Assembly (NCBI GenBank): GCA_037903355.1
Contig: JBAJFE010000026.1
Span: 5,456,001-5,520,000 of the forward strand
Length of the DNA: 64,000 bases
DNA from: Trichuris trichiura
Taxonomy: Eukaryota > Nematoda > Enoplea > Trichinellida > Trichuridae
Direction: 5' to 3'
Both the position numbers and the translations under genes were made by a program. This document shows, piece after piece, positions 50,803 to 63,289 of the stretch (its first letter is position 1; each line of letters opens with the position of its first letter). The notes under the pieces were generated by a model. It searched no databases. It was not told where the DNA came from and saw only the letters and a program-made list of their open reading frames with translations.

Positions 50803-53800
50803 CTAAGGTGCCTTAGGGACGTATACAAAAAGTACAGTCTTCTCTTTGTTATTTTCAAATACAGAAACGGATGCATTTACCTTATTAATAAGGGCGCGAG
50901 AAAATTCTGAGAAAGTGAACATGTACAAAAAGCTTTCTTCTAGCCTCTCTGATCCGGTAAAAGGTTGCGTCAGCGGCTGTATCTTCGCCACACCGGCTAC
51001 TTCACGTTTATCCAAAATTTTAACCATGGTTTCTACATCACTCGATTCCAGTTCATCCGGCATCAGCTCACTGTACATTGGGTAACAAGGAATGAACAAC
51101 ATGTACATTACACCAATCGTATTACACCACTGCAGCGGACTGCCGCCGTCGACGTTGTAACGGAAACGATGAGAAACGCTCAGCTCGGCTGCTTCGCCAC
51201 GTTCATTGTATAAGTACGCTTGCATAATACGTGTACATCCAGAAAGCATGTACAATTGACCGTGGCATGACGAACGTTTCATAATAACTTTTCCTTCCCA
51301 GCACAAATCGGTATGACGAATGAGATCGCTGAAATCCCTTATGACCATGTGCGACGTTTCTGAATCGATACCTTCGTTTGAAATGAGTGACATTGTACTT
51401 CGAGAAGAGCCAGAATTATTACGCTGCCTTTCTAGGCGTCCAGTGCTATCCGGTCGCTGCCCCTCAGGAACGTCTTTGGCGACCTTTCTGCGCTGGTGCG
51501 CTTTGTGTTCTCCCAAAAAACTTTCGTACGCAGCACCCAATAACTGTTCTCCGTTTTGGTCAGTAATGGTACACACCATGCCGTTTCCAAAATCGCAATC
51601 GACACCGGCTGTATGGTCCCAGTTGGTAAAAAGTGTCTTGAAATTATCCTCGTCAAATTCCAAAGGTTCAACACTGCCGTGCTTGCAGCAGCATTCTTCC
51701 CCTTTACAGCTGACCTTACAAGAGCGGTGTGGCTCGTTTTCAATTGATTCTTTACCCGTCGAAAATGGAGTGCTCGACAAACGCCGCGTAGACTTTACCG
51801 TTCCAACTGAAGCCGAACTGGAAGTGTCCATTTCCGGTGTATTACCACGACTAGACACGGAATCACGAAGCCTCCATGACTTTAGGTGGCGGCGATTCTT
51901 TTGCTTAAACCCATTTTCCGAAGGCATCAGCATTCTTCCTATGCTGGCGTACTTTTCTATTACACTCTGGTCAACGAAATCAACCTAAATTTTATAGAGT
52001 GAAGACTAACAAAACAACAATCTCTGGACAAGTATTAACGAGCAGAACTCAAAAGTTCCGCAAAAGCAAAGATGAGAGACTATTCCTTATCACTCTATAT
52101 CTACTGCAGGCCATTAAAGCATAAAGAAAGGACGAGCAGCTATTGAAGCTAGTGGATCGCCATTGATTGAAAACAGAAATGCATTCACTCTTACTAAACA
52201 ATCTATTAATACTTTGGAAAACAAGCGAACAGAGGCAAACCAAAAGCAAATGCGTTCCTTCATGCAAATTGTTCCCCAGGAGTAGGTCACACTTCTCGCC
52301 GGCTTGACATTGTAAGATCACAGAACAATTAGCATTTGAATTTGGTAAGATAATGGCTTCTAATAGCTTAGGCCTAAGGTACTTCATTCGTTATACGGCA
52401 AAAAACCTTTACCGGTTAGTGGAAGGGCAGAAGAAGCAATGGACAGCAAAACTTTTGCGATCACCGCTGCGCTGATGACGGCATCCGCTCTTCAGTTTTT
52501 CGTTACGAGCATATAGGCTTTAAACTAGACAGGTTCTGAACGCTACGCCATTAAAACTTGAACTTAACGGGTTACCCTCGCAAAAAGAGATGAATGCATG
52601 TACACTCGTTTCGAAATTCTATTATTAACAAGACGAAAATGAGGAACGCTTAAGTTTTCCAGCACTGCTCTATTTCCTGCCCTTCTTTCAAACCCGTGCA
52701 CACCAGTGGTTAATGGTGTATCCACTATTCTACACACTAGCTTTTCAACCTTTTCCGCGTCAATGGCCCCCCTGAACTTCTCTAGCCTTCTGGATGTAGC
52801 TAGCGCCATCGGGCCGTTGCAGACTCGTAGATCCCACGTCGGAAAGCATAAAGCGGTGATTTTGTTTCAGGGCTTTTTGGTTTTTTCCTGTCGATAAGTG
52901 CTGATCCGACCATGATCAAATATCTACGCTCCAGCGCAGCTCTCAGTCTTCCAGCTTCACCATAGAGAAGGTAGAGCTTTCTCGAAAATTGCTCTACACC
53001 GTTGTATTCTCAACAAGTACAGTTAAGACAGTACGCGACGGGTCTCGCAAGTTAGCTATTTATAAGAGAATAATAACCGCAGTTTGCTGAGCAAAGAGAT
53101 GTCAAAGAAACTTTTATGAAAATTGTCTATTTAACAAAATTTTAAAAGAAATAAACTGGAACTTCTTTTCGCGCTATTCACCAATTTAAAAATGGGAATG
53201 CGGCTGAAACCATTTCGAGAAATGCACAAGATCATAAACTTGCTATGATAACACATTTTCAAAGCGAGACTGCTGCTGAGCAGTTGCTGACTGAAGCCTA
53301 ACGCCTGCATACGGTATACACAGCGCGTGGAAGCGTAGAACTTGCCACGACTTCACATTATCTTCTTTTTCCTGGCTACAGCACACAAGTAGACTTTCAG
53401 TAAAATTTGGAAAAAAAGATCATTCAGGTTTATGGACAAAAAAAGTTGCAGGCTGTTGCAAATTCAGCTAAGCATTGGGTCTGTATGAAAGCTAAATACC
53501 AAAACGGTAAATAAGGCTTTCGAAACTTGGTTTTGGCAAATCTTCTACGGCTTTCCCGTTTATTTGAGTCAGTGTTGGTATCCGTAATTAAACGAAACAA
53601 CTTCTCTACCAACGGGTGGATGAGCGATTATTAGGAAGAAGTTGAGAACCAGTGCACTCAGCTTTATTTCAGACCTTTCGGAACTCTTTCAGCTCCTCCA
53701 ACTTACTGACGACAGAACTAGAGCGTTCCCAAGGCTGTGAAACAAAGCTGAGTGTATTGGTTCTGTGCAATTTTCCTAATAATCGCTCATCCATCCGTTG

Positions 53801-56010
53801 GTAGAGCAACTGTTTCGTCTAATTACAGATACCAACACAGACAAGAGCGGGAAAAGCCGTAGAAGAATCTACCGAAACCATGAAACACTATTCCGGTTAC
53901 GGAGTACCCCTTTTTCAAGGCTTTCAGAACTGTTCAATTCCTGTTTTGCTTTATAGCTTTGGTGATTTTTACCCCTTGTCTTGAAGGGACGCTTTCCGTT
54001 GTAAAATTAAGAAAAGATTCACTTTGAAGAGAACAAAGACATTGATATGGACAAAATAAATACCTCTAAACGACGGTTCGATTGTCCATCTTCAACCAAT
54101 TGTCCTTTCAGGGCATTGCACGCTTCCACGGCGCATTCTTCCTTACTAAAGAGGACATAAAGCGCTTCTTGACCAGCCACTACCAAAATCTTATCGACAG
54201 ATCCAAAACGTGTGAACGTTTTGCAAAGCCAAGTGCTGGAAACATCTGATCCAAAACCGAACACCCAAAGTAGTCGACTTGGTACAGACTTCCCATATCC
54301 TACGGTGCAAGGAACACCTTCAAATTCATAGCCAGCCATAGCTGATTTGGCTTCGCGCGCCATTTTTGCGTTTTCAAATCGCACGAATGCAAAGCTCTTG
54401 AAACCGTCAGTGCCGTGCCGTTTTACAACGATGGACTCGATAGGGCCAAATCGTTCGAAAGCACTTTGCAGCCGATGTTCGCTAATGCTACCCTTCAATC
54501 TTCCAACAAACAATACGCGAACCGAGTGCTTCTCTTCGGCGCCTGTTAGCACTCCAGGCTTGGATGACCCTGTGTCGTCTTTCTTTGGGTCTGTTCGTTT
54601 CCCAGGTTCGTCAGTCTAAGTATGGCATAAATATTCAATTAAAAGGTGTATAGGTACAAAGTTTAGGTAAACTGAATTCTGAAAAACACGAGGGGTTCTC
54701 GACGTCATAAGGAAATAGCGTTTTTAATTATTAGCTCACGCTGTTCGCAGCACTTGATAACTGCACTGCTATAATCACTAACGACGGGATCCGGAGAACG
54801 CCGAAGACTATCATACTTACTAGTAAAGAATAAGAGAACTGTTCTACCAACGCATGGACAAGCGATTATTAGGAATAAGTATAGGACTCAACTAACTCAA
54901 TTCAGTAGTTGAGTTCCGTACTTCTTCCCAATAGTTGCTCACCCAGTTGTTCGTAGAGCAGTTATTTCACTTAATTACAGATACTCCATACATAAGAAAG
55001 AAAGAGGAAAACCGCGGAAGACTTCAACAATGGAAATAATAATTATAAACGGAAACCATGGCTTCGGAGAGATCAGAACTTCCTGTAATTTTCCTGTCTA
55101 ACGGAACAATAAAAGCTTCTCCTTATACCCTAAAAAACAGATTCAAGGGCAATGCTCGAAAACCTTAAGCGCCGTTGGGAGCTAAGAGGGCTCGTGAACA
55201 CAGCGCTGGAAAGCGTAAAGCTGCGCTGGACCGCAGATGTTCGAAAATGGTCGATTCAACGTCAATCATTGCCAAAAAGTCAATTAACCTGCCCGACTGA
55301 CCGTTTTGGGCTTCCCAACTACCCCAGTGGAACGTATACTGGAGTGCCAACGAACAAACGGCAAAAGTCAAACGGCGCTTGCAACACTTAAGAGGTGTAG
55401 GCTCGAGAAATGTTGAAAAACTATAGCTTGATAGCAAACAAACCCAATCCCAATCTAGCGCAGAAATGGCGGATTCAAAGAGATCTTCTTCGACTTTCAT
55501 CATTAAAAGGTCATCAAATTATTCCCCAATAGTACTTACAATAGTGATATCAGAGTCACTCACTGGAGCACTTAAATTTGTCCGACTTCGCAAGTCATCT
55601 TCATGAAAAGGGAACCGACTTTGGAGAACTCCGGCTGGCTCAGCCAAAGAGCTTATTCCAAGAATATGGCAGACTTTCGTCACTGCGTCTTTCCAAGCGT
55701 TCATAGCGTCTTGCGGGTTTTCAAAATTTACGTAAGCAGTTCGATTCACACCGTCTTTCACAATTTGCACGTTCATGGAGCCGAAATCATGGAAGTGAGC
55801 GCGCAAAATCTCGCGAACCGCCACGTTATCCAATTGTGGATCTATGTGGGTTAACTTAATATTTTTAAACTCTGTTTCCATATTTAATTGGCACAAATCG
55901 AGCGTAGACCTTGTTTGCAACAGTTCACCGTCCCGTTGGCATTGTGCAGAGGAAACCGGAGACAAAGCAGAGCTCTGACTTGACAGCCAAGTTCTTGAAG
56001 GGTCTCCCAT
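50803..56010 (-). CDS. RBM15: RBM15/Spenito-type RNA-binding protein (three RRMs and SPOC domain)
   Basis: SPEN-family protein. RBM15/Nito recruits the m6A methyltransferase complex to RNA and links it to splicing; nuclear. Minus-strand exons 55540-56010, 54064-54615 and 50803-51966 are all phase 0 with GT-AG borders and give 728 residues, close to fly Nito. RRM1 spans about residues 49-119 (AYVNFENPQDA as RNP1). RRM2 is about 189-262 (LFVGRL, then FAFVRFENAKMA and IGYGK-like VGYGKS). RRM3 is about 270-341 (LLWVFGFG, ending RRLEV). The linker carries an unusual cysteine cluster (CKVSCKGEECCCKHG) near residue 425. SPOC occupies about 557-724 (DLCWEGKVIMKRSS, QLYMLSG, and the ENNKEKTVLFVYV end). 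RRM2-RRM3 spacing and the SPOC-terminal layout fit RBM15 and not the much larger SPEN/SHARP. The start at 56010 is the first ATG of its exon. The spliced frame is intact. Confidence 0.94.
51967..54063 (-). other. Intron 2 of the RBM15-like gene
   Basis: A 2097-nt intron containing the long foldback element at 53519-53895. Other open frames (52049-52387, 52564-52809) match nothing. Confidence 0.85.
53519..53895. mobile_element. Foldback element with ~185-nt arms in an RBM15-like intron
   Basis: The arms at about 53519-53700 and 53702-53895 are reverse complements along their whole length (about 80% by eye), so the element folds into one long hairpin with virtually no loop. Each arm contains GATGAGCGATTATTAGGAA and a TAATTA CAGATACCAACAC-like block. 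Related sequences occur at 54830-54975, 41640-41790 and 58585-58735, defining a local repeat family. Confidence 0.85.
54616..55539 (-). other. Intron 1 of the RBM15-like gene
   Basis: A 924-nt intron with the smaller foldback at 54830-54975. Two opposed open frames at 55152-55503 (79 and 112 codons) overlap each other and match nothing. Confidence 0.85.
54830..54975. mobile_element. Foldback element, second copy in the RBM15-like gene
   Basis: The inverted arms share GTTCTACCAACG, AGCGATTATTAGGAA and TTAATTACAG with the element at 53.5-53.9 kb but are shorter, about 65 nt each, meeting near AACTCAATTCAGTAGTT. Confidence 0.75.
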
Positions 56011-57720
56011 GCTAACAAAGCATCATAAGCGAGAACGCCATACCCCAATATAAGTAGCAACGGAAGCTTTTCTCTACGAAACCAGCGATTCAACTAAGCC
56101 AAAAGCAAGAAAAGCAGGTTTAGAACGCGTGCGTTACTGTATATTTCATTACACTTCAGCAACGTATTTAATATGGTAGGTGCCTTAAGTCAAGACAGTG
56201 TTAGCTTCAAATTAAATCCCACAAGTAAAACGACTGTAAGCTAACAAAATTTTTTAAAAAATGTTCAAGTGTTGAAAAATACCAATGCCGAAGCGGCTGC
56301 CACCAGAAGGAAGCAACGTGTTATGCCTAGAGCGCAGGAAGAAATTGCTTTCGTCATCTGTCTCGTTTCTGGTTACAGATTTGCTCTAGAAAGAGTTCAC
56401 TCGATTTGCCTTTTGAGTCAGATTATGCTTAGTGCTATTGCTTACGTTTGCCCATATTTTGTTGCGTGTTTTATTTTAAGTACAAAGACTCATCCATAGT
56501 AATGGAGAAATAGTGATGCAAATGAATTGCGCAAATTAGGTGTTGAACTTGTGTAACAATAAAACTTGCAGATGTCGTTAGGCCATGAAAAAATAGTGTC
56601 TTTTTATTGTATTCAGCAATATGCTAAAGATGTTAGATACATATGATACGTAATGCTGCTCCTCTCCGACTGAGTCCATATTCAGCATCAAGCAAACCAG
56701 CAGTCACAAGAAGCCTACTGGCATGAGGAAAAATAAATCACGTCTAAGGGCAGTTCAAGAAACGAGCAACTTTTTCGTGCTTGCAAGGCTGCAGGTTTGT
56801 TACTATGGCAGTCGGCAAGTTTCAAGTAAATAGGCGTTTCGAAAACAATTTTAGCCGCTAGAATGTTGCTTATACTCAAAGGTACGGTTTTTATTATTCT
56901 TCTGGCTATGAGCAATTGCATAAAAAGCAGTTGTATATTGCAGAGCTTTCGGTGCTTCCACGAGTTTTCTCGTCGCATCATATCCTATGAATCGCGAATG
57001 ATATGGAAGTAAGAAATTACCGTTTATTCTACGGTTCGTATGGATAAAAAGTCCGTTCCGGTTTAACTTTTATTTTTAACGGAGCTTTCAGGACTGATGT
57101 CGTCTGTCTTCATCATCAAGTGCAAGCCAACAGAGCCAAAAAGCTTTATTCTGGCGAACAGTTTGAAATAAGGCAGATTTAGAAAAAGGTTACGAAGCAT
57201 CCATTACTCAAAATAGGTTGGCGTAAAGAAGTCCCGAGTTGGACGGTTCTTGAATAATCTTCAAGCGACTTCTTTTAGCCCACGTGATAACATGCTTTTT
57301 CAGCGTATTCAAAAGGCCTGATTTAAAAAACACATATCTGACTTTGCTTGATTACAAGGACTAAATCTTGGAATCATATATCATGAAACCGATCACAGAG
57401 AATGAAAAACCAAAGATATTCTTTCTTCAGGACAACTGCAATATCAATTGTGGCTATGAAACTGACGCGTTTGGACTGCAGAATTGGGACCCACGTATTA
57501 AACCTACATCACTTTTGCTCATTAATAAAACCCACCTTTCAGCCCATATATAATAGCACGACGAAAGCGAATGACCACTTGTCAGTTGGGAACGATATTG
57601 AAAACTTATTCTCACCATTTCACGGCTCTTATATAATCCTCAGGTCAACGCGGGGTTGATCACAACAACATCCGGCGCATAGCCAGTTTTAAAAGGAAAA
57701 TTATCCGGTCACACGGCAGT
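56011..57720. other. Intergenic region
   Basis: No gene recognised. The plus-strand frame at 56269-56499 has a hydrophobic C-terminal half but no family match. A segment at 57055-57125 (GGAGCTTTCAGG ... GTCGTCTGTCTTCA) resembles one arm of the 34.3-kb foldback element. Confidence 0.6.
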
Positions 57721-58520
57721 CACATCACCCGCACGAATAACCCCGCAAACTTTAACTGCATGTGGCTGTTGACAGGTGGCGCCGACTGCATAACGGGCGC
57801 CGTGCCTATTATTAAGCACTCTTTCCCTGAGGTGCAACCACAGCAGATCGACATGCGAGGTTTGGGGATCTGTCCTGAGCGCGTTGTCCTCTGCTCCGGC
57901 GCGTCGTTGAGCTGGGCGGAAGAAGTTTGATGCTGCGCGAGGGAAGGAACGATGGTTTCGTTGTCCTTGCTCTCCTTCAACGCGTTTGCCGACTCTACCG
58001 GTTGAGTACGTAGGCGAAAGTTATGGCAAGGGAAACCGTCGACCAACACAACTTGGCTTGACATAACGCCTGCTACGGTCCCTACTTGATATCGGTAGTG
58101 GCACAGAATCCTCGGCAGCATCACCCATACTGCGTTGCTAGCGGCGTACAGGCTACTTCTCGGAAATCATTTGACGAAACTTCCGCTCCTTAAACTCTGA
58201 TGGCAGACTTATAAACTTTGCCCGCACGGCATGATATTTTACAGGCATACGGCCTCTGCTATTGAACAGTCCTCCCTTGCAGCAATGATCTTCACAGCAG
58301 GTGCCATCTTTCGACTATACTCTTTCCTAATGGGACATGCGCGCATCTAAATCGCATGGTGACATCCAAACTAGCTGCCAGCTGAGCGAACGCCTTGTTG
58401 TGGAAGGCAGTGTTAGTTATCAGTTTCTGGACGTGAGTCTCGATATAGCTGTTTAGCTCCTTGAGTCCATCACTGGTCGCTTCTTGTTCTTGTTCCGCCG
58501 AACGACTGCCATTAAAGGTT
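57721..58520 (-). pseudogene. Decayed LTR-retrotransposon polyprotein, integrase C-terminal part
   Basis: On the minus strand, after a poorly defined 5' part near 58520, several frames interrupted by stops and frameshifts resemble the end of a Ty3/Gypsy-type integrase: a GKSIVERWH stretch, then an AARE-CSIAEAV stretch in another frame near 58280. An open frame at 57720-58124 follows with a V-G-T-V-x-G-V / VLVDG beta-strand core like the integrase C-terminal domain, then a Ser/Gln-rich tail with RTTRSGQIPKP. The copy is broken and should be inactive. Reverse transcriptase, protease and LTRs were not seen. The family placement rests on motif memory, not on an alignment. Confidence 0.6.
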
Positions 58521-58584
58521 AACTACGCATTATCAGTGCTAAAAAATGCATCCTATCCGTCATCAGTGATGTTAGGGGCAGCTT

Positions 58585-58735
58585 CCTAAAATCGCTGACA
58601 CCGGAGAAAGAGTACTTCCGAAACGTAGGATGCTAATGTCTTGTAGCTTCTGTAATTTGCTCATCCATTCTCCGGTAGGGCATTCTGAAGTTTTTAGTTA
58701 CGTACATATACGACAGCAGGAAAAGCCATGACGGA
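58585..58735. repeat. Dispersed repeat copy (foldback family)
   Basis: Matches the 41640-41790 repeat in order (CCGAAACGTA, TAATTTGCTCATCC, GGTAGGGCATTCTGAA, GGAAAAGCCATGAC). It directly follows the decayed integrase and could be related to it or a separate insertion. Confidence 0.6.
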
Positions 58736-59600
58736 TGATTAGCGCGGGAAAAGCGCGCTAAAGTTTTATATTGCTATAAATGCGACAAAGCACTAATTCA
58801 GGGAAGTAATTTACTTCGGCAAGTGTGAAAAGTGAAGCTTCTAGAATAGCTACGTTGCTTCTGCAGTTGCTGACGTCAACTAGCACTGCTCGTGTTGGCA
58901 CAGTCAAAATGAACTACGCAAATAAACAATATGAAATAAAGTACATTAATAATATCTGATATCGGATGTGGATGGACTGTGTAAAATTATCTGATCGACC
59001 GATTTTGCTCGTATGAACAGGATAATGGAAAAGGAATAGAAGTTGAAAACAGTATCTGCTGGCCTTGAGAGCGTCAAATTTGTTATACAGTAAATGACCG
59101 ACCCATCATCCGGAGCGCTCTGGACCAGAAGTATTTCGGAATTTTCCAGTGTTTCCAGTACGCGGGGTAGTCAACAGGTTACCAGCACTGATGCACCATT
59201 ACTTCTGGCTCACACTATGGTCGTTAAAGCAATAAAGTGAACGCATATTAACATGGGTATCTTGAACGTTTTTATATATACACAGATATAAAGATAAATA
59301 CGTTCGATCCAAACTATAAAACCTAATTACTGATTCAGAAAAGACTTGCATAGCACGAAGGTAATTTCAAGCATCGCGTTGAGAACATATCAGCTTCTAT
59401 TAACCATTAAGCAAGCTCTCTAATAATATTATTGCCATAAATAAAATCACTTATTATCATAATGAAGTCAAAACTGCAAAATATTAATAAGCTTACAGAA
59501 AGAGATGTGATAGGTTATGGAAAGAACTGACAACTCATTTTTAAGACTAAAATCGAGGACTGCACGTTGGTTAGATAAAACAATTTATTGCTAAGGCAAC
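58736..59600. other. Intergenic region
   Basis: No gene recognised. A TTTATT at 59584-59589 reads AATAAA on the minus strand 11 nt beyond the release-factor stop codon and is a candidate polyadenylation signal, implying a very short 3' UTR. Confidence 0.6.
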
Positions 59601-62600
59601 TTAGTGCAGTTTGTTCTTGAATTTCTCATGACACCATGACAACAGAGCTTCCAAGCGCAAATGACGGCTGTACATTTGCAAATCGGTAAACAATGCACCC
59701 AACTCAGGTCCGCCCGCTAATATAAGCCCAACGTGTTTGAAGTCCTGCTTTGTACGATGGTCGCTAACGCGGTCGTCCGGGAAATTGTAAGTTCTTATCT
59801 TTTCGGACCTCGATGCGGAGCCAACCTACACCTAAGTTCAGAAGACAACAAAACGCTAGAGACGAATACCAATTACTTGTAGTTTTCTTGTCTGATCAAA
59901 CTCGCGTTGCCGATCGGAACGTGACCTCTCATGCAATATGGCAACCAGTTTTTGCATAGCTTTCTTTTTGTTCAGCTCCTGGTATCGTTCCACTTGGCAT
60001 TCCACACGAATTCCTGAGAAACACAATTTCATTGCACTTGTGTACTTGCACAGCTGATAAGGTATTAATACTGCTCAGCCCAAAAAAAACAGTGAATGAA
60101 GCAATGTTCCCGTCCATCAGTACCTTATACTATGCTCGTACACTGAAACTCGCCTACTTAGGATAGAAGGATGGCGACTTAAGTAAATTAAACAGTGACT
60201 TTTAAAAAGCAACCTTAAATAAACGGATTGCATGAACAGTTAGCAATAAATTGCATTTGCGAAATAAGCTGTTTATTGGACCAACATCTCTTTGACGGCA
60301 GTCGCCATTGGTTGAAGCCAAACCGCGCTATTGCAAACGAGAGGGTCACACAAGCGCCTCTCATTTTATGACGAAAGAAAGAACAAATATGTTCGGAAAC
60401 ATCCACCTTTGCAGCTGTGTATTTTTCTAAAATCACCTCATCGATCACAATTCTGCGAGTAATAGGACAACCTCCTGCTCCTTTAACATGAATCCGTATT
60501 CAGTTACTGAGAAAACAGCATAAAAAATAAAAAGCCATTTGAACAAAGAAACAAAGGAACAGTTAATCAATACTAATCATCCCGAATGGAATTGCCCAGT
60601 AGACTTGATCTGTACAATCCGCACCTAAGGAGGACTTTATGAATCAAGACGCATAGTAGCTTTGATTGCTGCACGCAAATATATTAAAACTGGAATATGC
60701 TACTTTTAACAATAGATCCTCAGTAAAGTCCAACTAAATATAACCTTCGATGTTAATAGAGGAGCAGCAGAAACGATGGGCAAACGAGATCTCCTATGTA
60801 AGAAATAAAGTTCTTCTTGATTGCTATTTCCTTTACAACAGAAAAGGAGCGGTTATGTTCGACGAGTTCGAAAGCTCTGCCACAGACTGACTATGCGCAG
60901 CCGCAACTGCTAAACCGTTCTACGTCGGACATTTCCAAAAGCACTGTAAACAAATGTGCACAGCTTTTCTTTCCTGGCAAACAAACGACTATCCATCCGA
61001 CTGCTAATTGCGTCCTGGTTTAAAGGAATTTTTTACTAGCAAAGGGAACAAACTGTTTGAAAAATCAAAGCCCAGCTATAGCGGTCGACCACGTATGAAC
61101 GTTTCTAACAGCAGAGAAAGATGATCAAGCGATTGTTTTATTCTTCGACATATTTGTCTATCGAAAGAAAAAGCAGTCCATAATTGCAGTCACTCTGCTA
61201 AGAACCTGACAACTATAAATTTTTTTCGTTCTAAGAGCTACGCTTAAAAAATACCCTTCAAACGAGGTAGCACTGTGTGAGTCGGTTCAGGAGCACTGAG
61301 GTATTAGGCTATTGATTGTTGAATACGGAGCAATTTGAAACTATAGGCATCAATCAGCCCCAGAATTGTGATAGAATGTAGAAAGTCATAATTCGTCAGA
61401 ACAAACAAACAAATCTCAAGCATTCTCAGCCACGTAAGAATCCTACAAACAATCGCCTTCCTACCTGTCGGAATGTGATGCAAACGAACCGCACTTTCTA
61501 TTTTATTAACATTCTGTCCGCCTTTGGAACTCGACCGGAAGGTTTCCACTTTTATGTCCTTCGGGTCAACAACAACATTTGATTCATGCGGCATTGGGAA
61601 GATTGCTACGGTAGCTGTGCTGGTATGAATACGACCAGCAGCCTCGGTAATCGGCACACGCTGAACGCGATGTACTCCACCTTCAAACTGCAATGCTTCA
61701 AAAGCCTTTTCTCCAGTCACGGAAAATAAAACTGAACGGATGCCGCCTGAAATAGAAAGTTACAAAAAAATTGCAATTGACTTGACAAAGAAGAACATTT
61801 TAGCTGTATACGTTTTTGCTTTTCTTTAAGGGTCCACGACATTTCGCAATTGCTGATTCTCCCCGGCTGTTTCACAGGAAAAACAGTTTTATGTAAAGAC
61901 GTTTAGAATTTGCTTTGGTTTGATGTTGTCGATTACACGGTGCAAACCATTCGACTACGAGTATGATCTCATTCCAGGGTTCGTTGGCCTCTCCGTATCG
62001 GCGCTTTAAAGTTTTCGAACAGCAGAAGGGTTCACCGGCAATTTCAAAATTAAGTAAATTCTAAACGTTTTCAGGGCGAAATGCCCCTACAATTAATGGG
62101 ACATCTCGCTGTGAACTGACTATGTAAAATCGGTTTCAGCGAAAGGTCCGCGTCCGTTTCGCTAACGACGAAGACTTAGCATTTCGAAAATGACTTAGCG
62201 TCACCTTTCATAGTTTTTAAACCCAGTTTCTGGGTAAGACGATGAAGATCTATTTTTAAAATGACAAATGCCCACATTCTCTGAGGTTATGTTTTATCTT
62301 TTGACTACAGCCTCTGGCATTCAATACATGGAAAAAGCCACGGTTGTTAATATAACAGATTACAAAGAATATTGTCTTTAAGTATATGGTATTGGGTAGC
62401 GATTAGAACATCACGTTCTCGAACCGTGCATACATCACAAGGAAAAAGCAGTATAACAACAGCAAACCAAGAATATTGTCTGTGAGGGAATGCTACTGCA
62501 ACCTAGCAGTTTGCCAAATACCTAATAAGAACTTAAGCAGAATGAAACGAGCTCAACTAATAAGTGTTCCAAAAAAGATTTTCTGAAATAAACAAATGGG

Positions 62601-63289
62601 TTTGCTTCCATTAAAAGTATGCGCAAACCAATTCTTCCTGTTACGAAGTTACAACACTAATACAAACGTTCCAAAAGAACTAAACTGACCGTTTAAAATT
62701 TCTGGCAACGTTGGACTTACCAAGACTTGCTTCTTTGAACTGCAGAACGTCAGTCGACCACCCTTTATAACTTGCGTATTGTTGGTACATGTTATAAAGG
62801 TCAGCAGCAAACAGACAGGATTCCGCACCGCCAACGCCAGCGCTAACTTCCATCAACAGTTCATTGTCCGAGTCGCAAGAGTTACTTGGTAAAATATAAT
62901 CAAAGAACTGTTGTTCAATTGCACTCATCTGTTTCAATTCTGCACATATCTCCGCCGAAATGGCATTCCTATCGCAGAGACTAATGGAACAGTCTAAACT
63001 TATAAGCGTCATCAGCTAATTAGCAGCCGTTAGCATCTGACTAACCGGAATGCAAGTCTTCCAGAACCCTTATATTCTTTTTTTTTAATTCATACTCTTC
63101 CAAGCGCGACCGCAGGGCAACCAATCTAGAGGACGAAATAGCGCTAGCACTTCCCTTGCATTCTTCATTTTGCAAATAGCTGTTCAGAAGTCGAAATGTC
63201 AACGCATCATTTAATGTTATATGTTCAACTGCGCTGGCAACGTCCCTGCGCGATGTGACGACGTTCAGGACTCTCATAAACGCTCGCAT
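59601..63289 (-). CDS. MTRF1L: Mitochondrial class I peptide chain release factor (mtRF1a type)
   Basis: Releases the finished peptide at UAA/UAG codons on mitochondrial ribosomes. Minus-strand exons are 63046-63289, 62721-62993, 61465-61746, 59877-60013 and 59601-59825; phases are 1, 1, 1, 0 and all borders are GT-AG. The 386-residue product matches the usual family length. The N-terminus is basic ([15 protein letters not shown]), consistent with mitochondrial import. Domain signatures: [14 protein letters not shown] opening the peptide-chain-release-factor domain, [10 protein letters not shown], the PxT stop-codon discriminator as PIT at 204-206, and the catalytic GGQ at 248-250 in [20 protein letters not shown]. 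The end is [17 protein letters not shown] plus the usual helix. The presence of PxT and normal spacing favour the canonical mtRF1a over the divergent mtRF1. Introns 1 and 4 are only 52 and 51 nt; introns 2 and 3 are 974 and 1451 nt. The first ATG of exon 1 is at 63289. Confidence 0.96.
60014..61464 (-). other. Intron 3 of the release-factor gene
   Basis: A 1451-nt intron with only short open frames (for example 60215-60448 and 60817-61023). Nothing recognised. Confidence 0.85.
61747..62720 (-). other. Intron 2 of the release-factor gene
   Basis: A 974-nt intron, nothing recognised. It splits the family domain at a glycine codon just before the GIRSVLFSV segment. Confidence 0.85.

Noticed and set aside
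51320..51988. 222-codon plus-strand frame
   Set aside because: Shadow of the RBM15-like SPOC exon.
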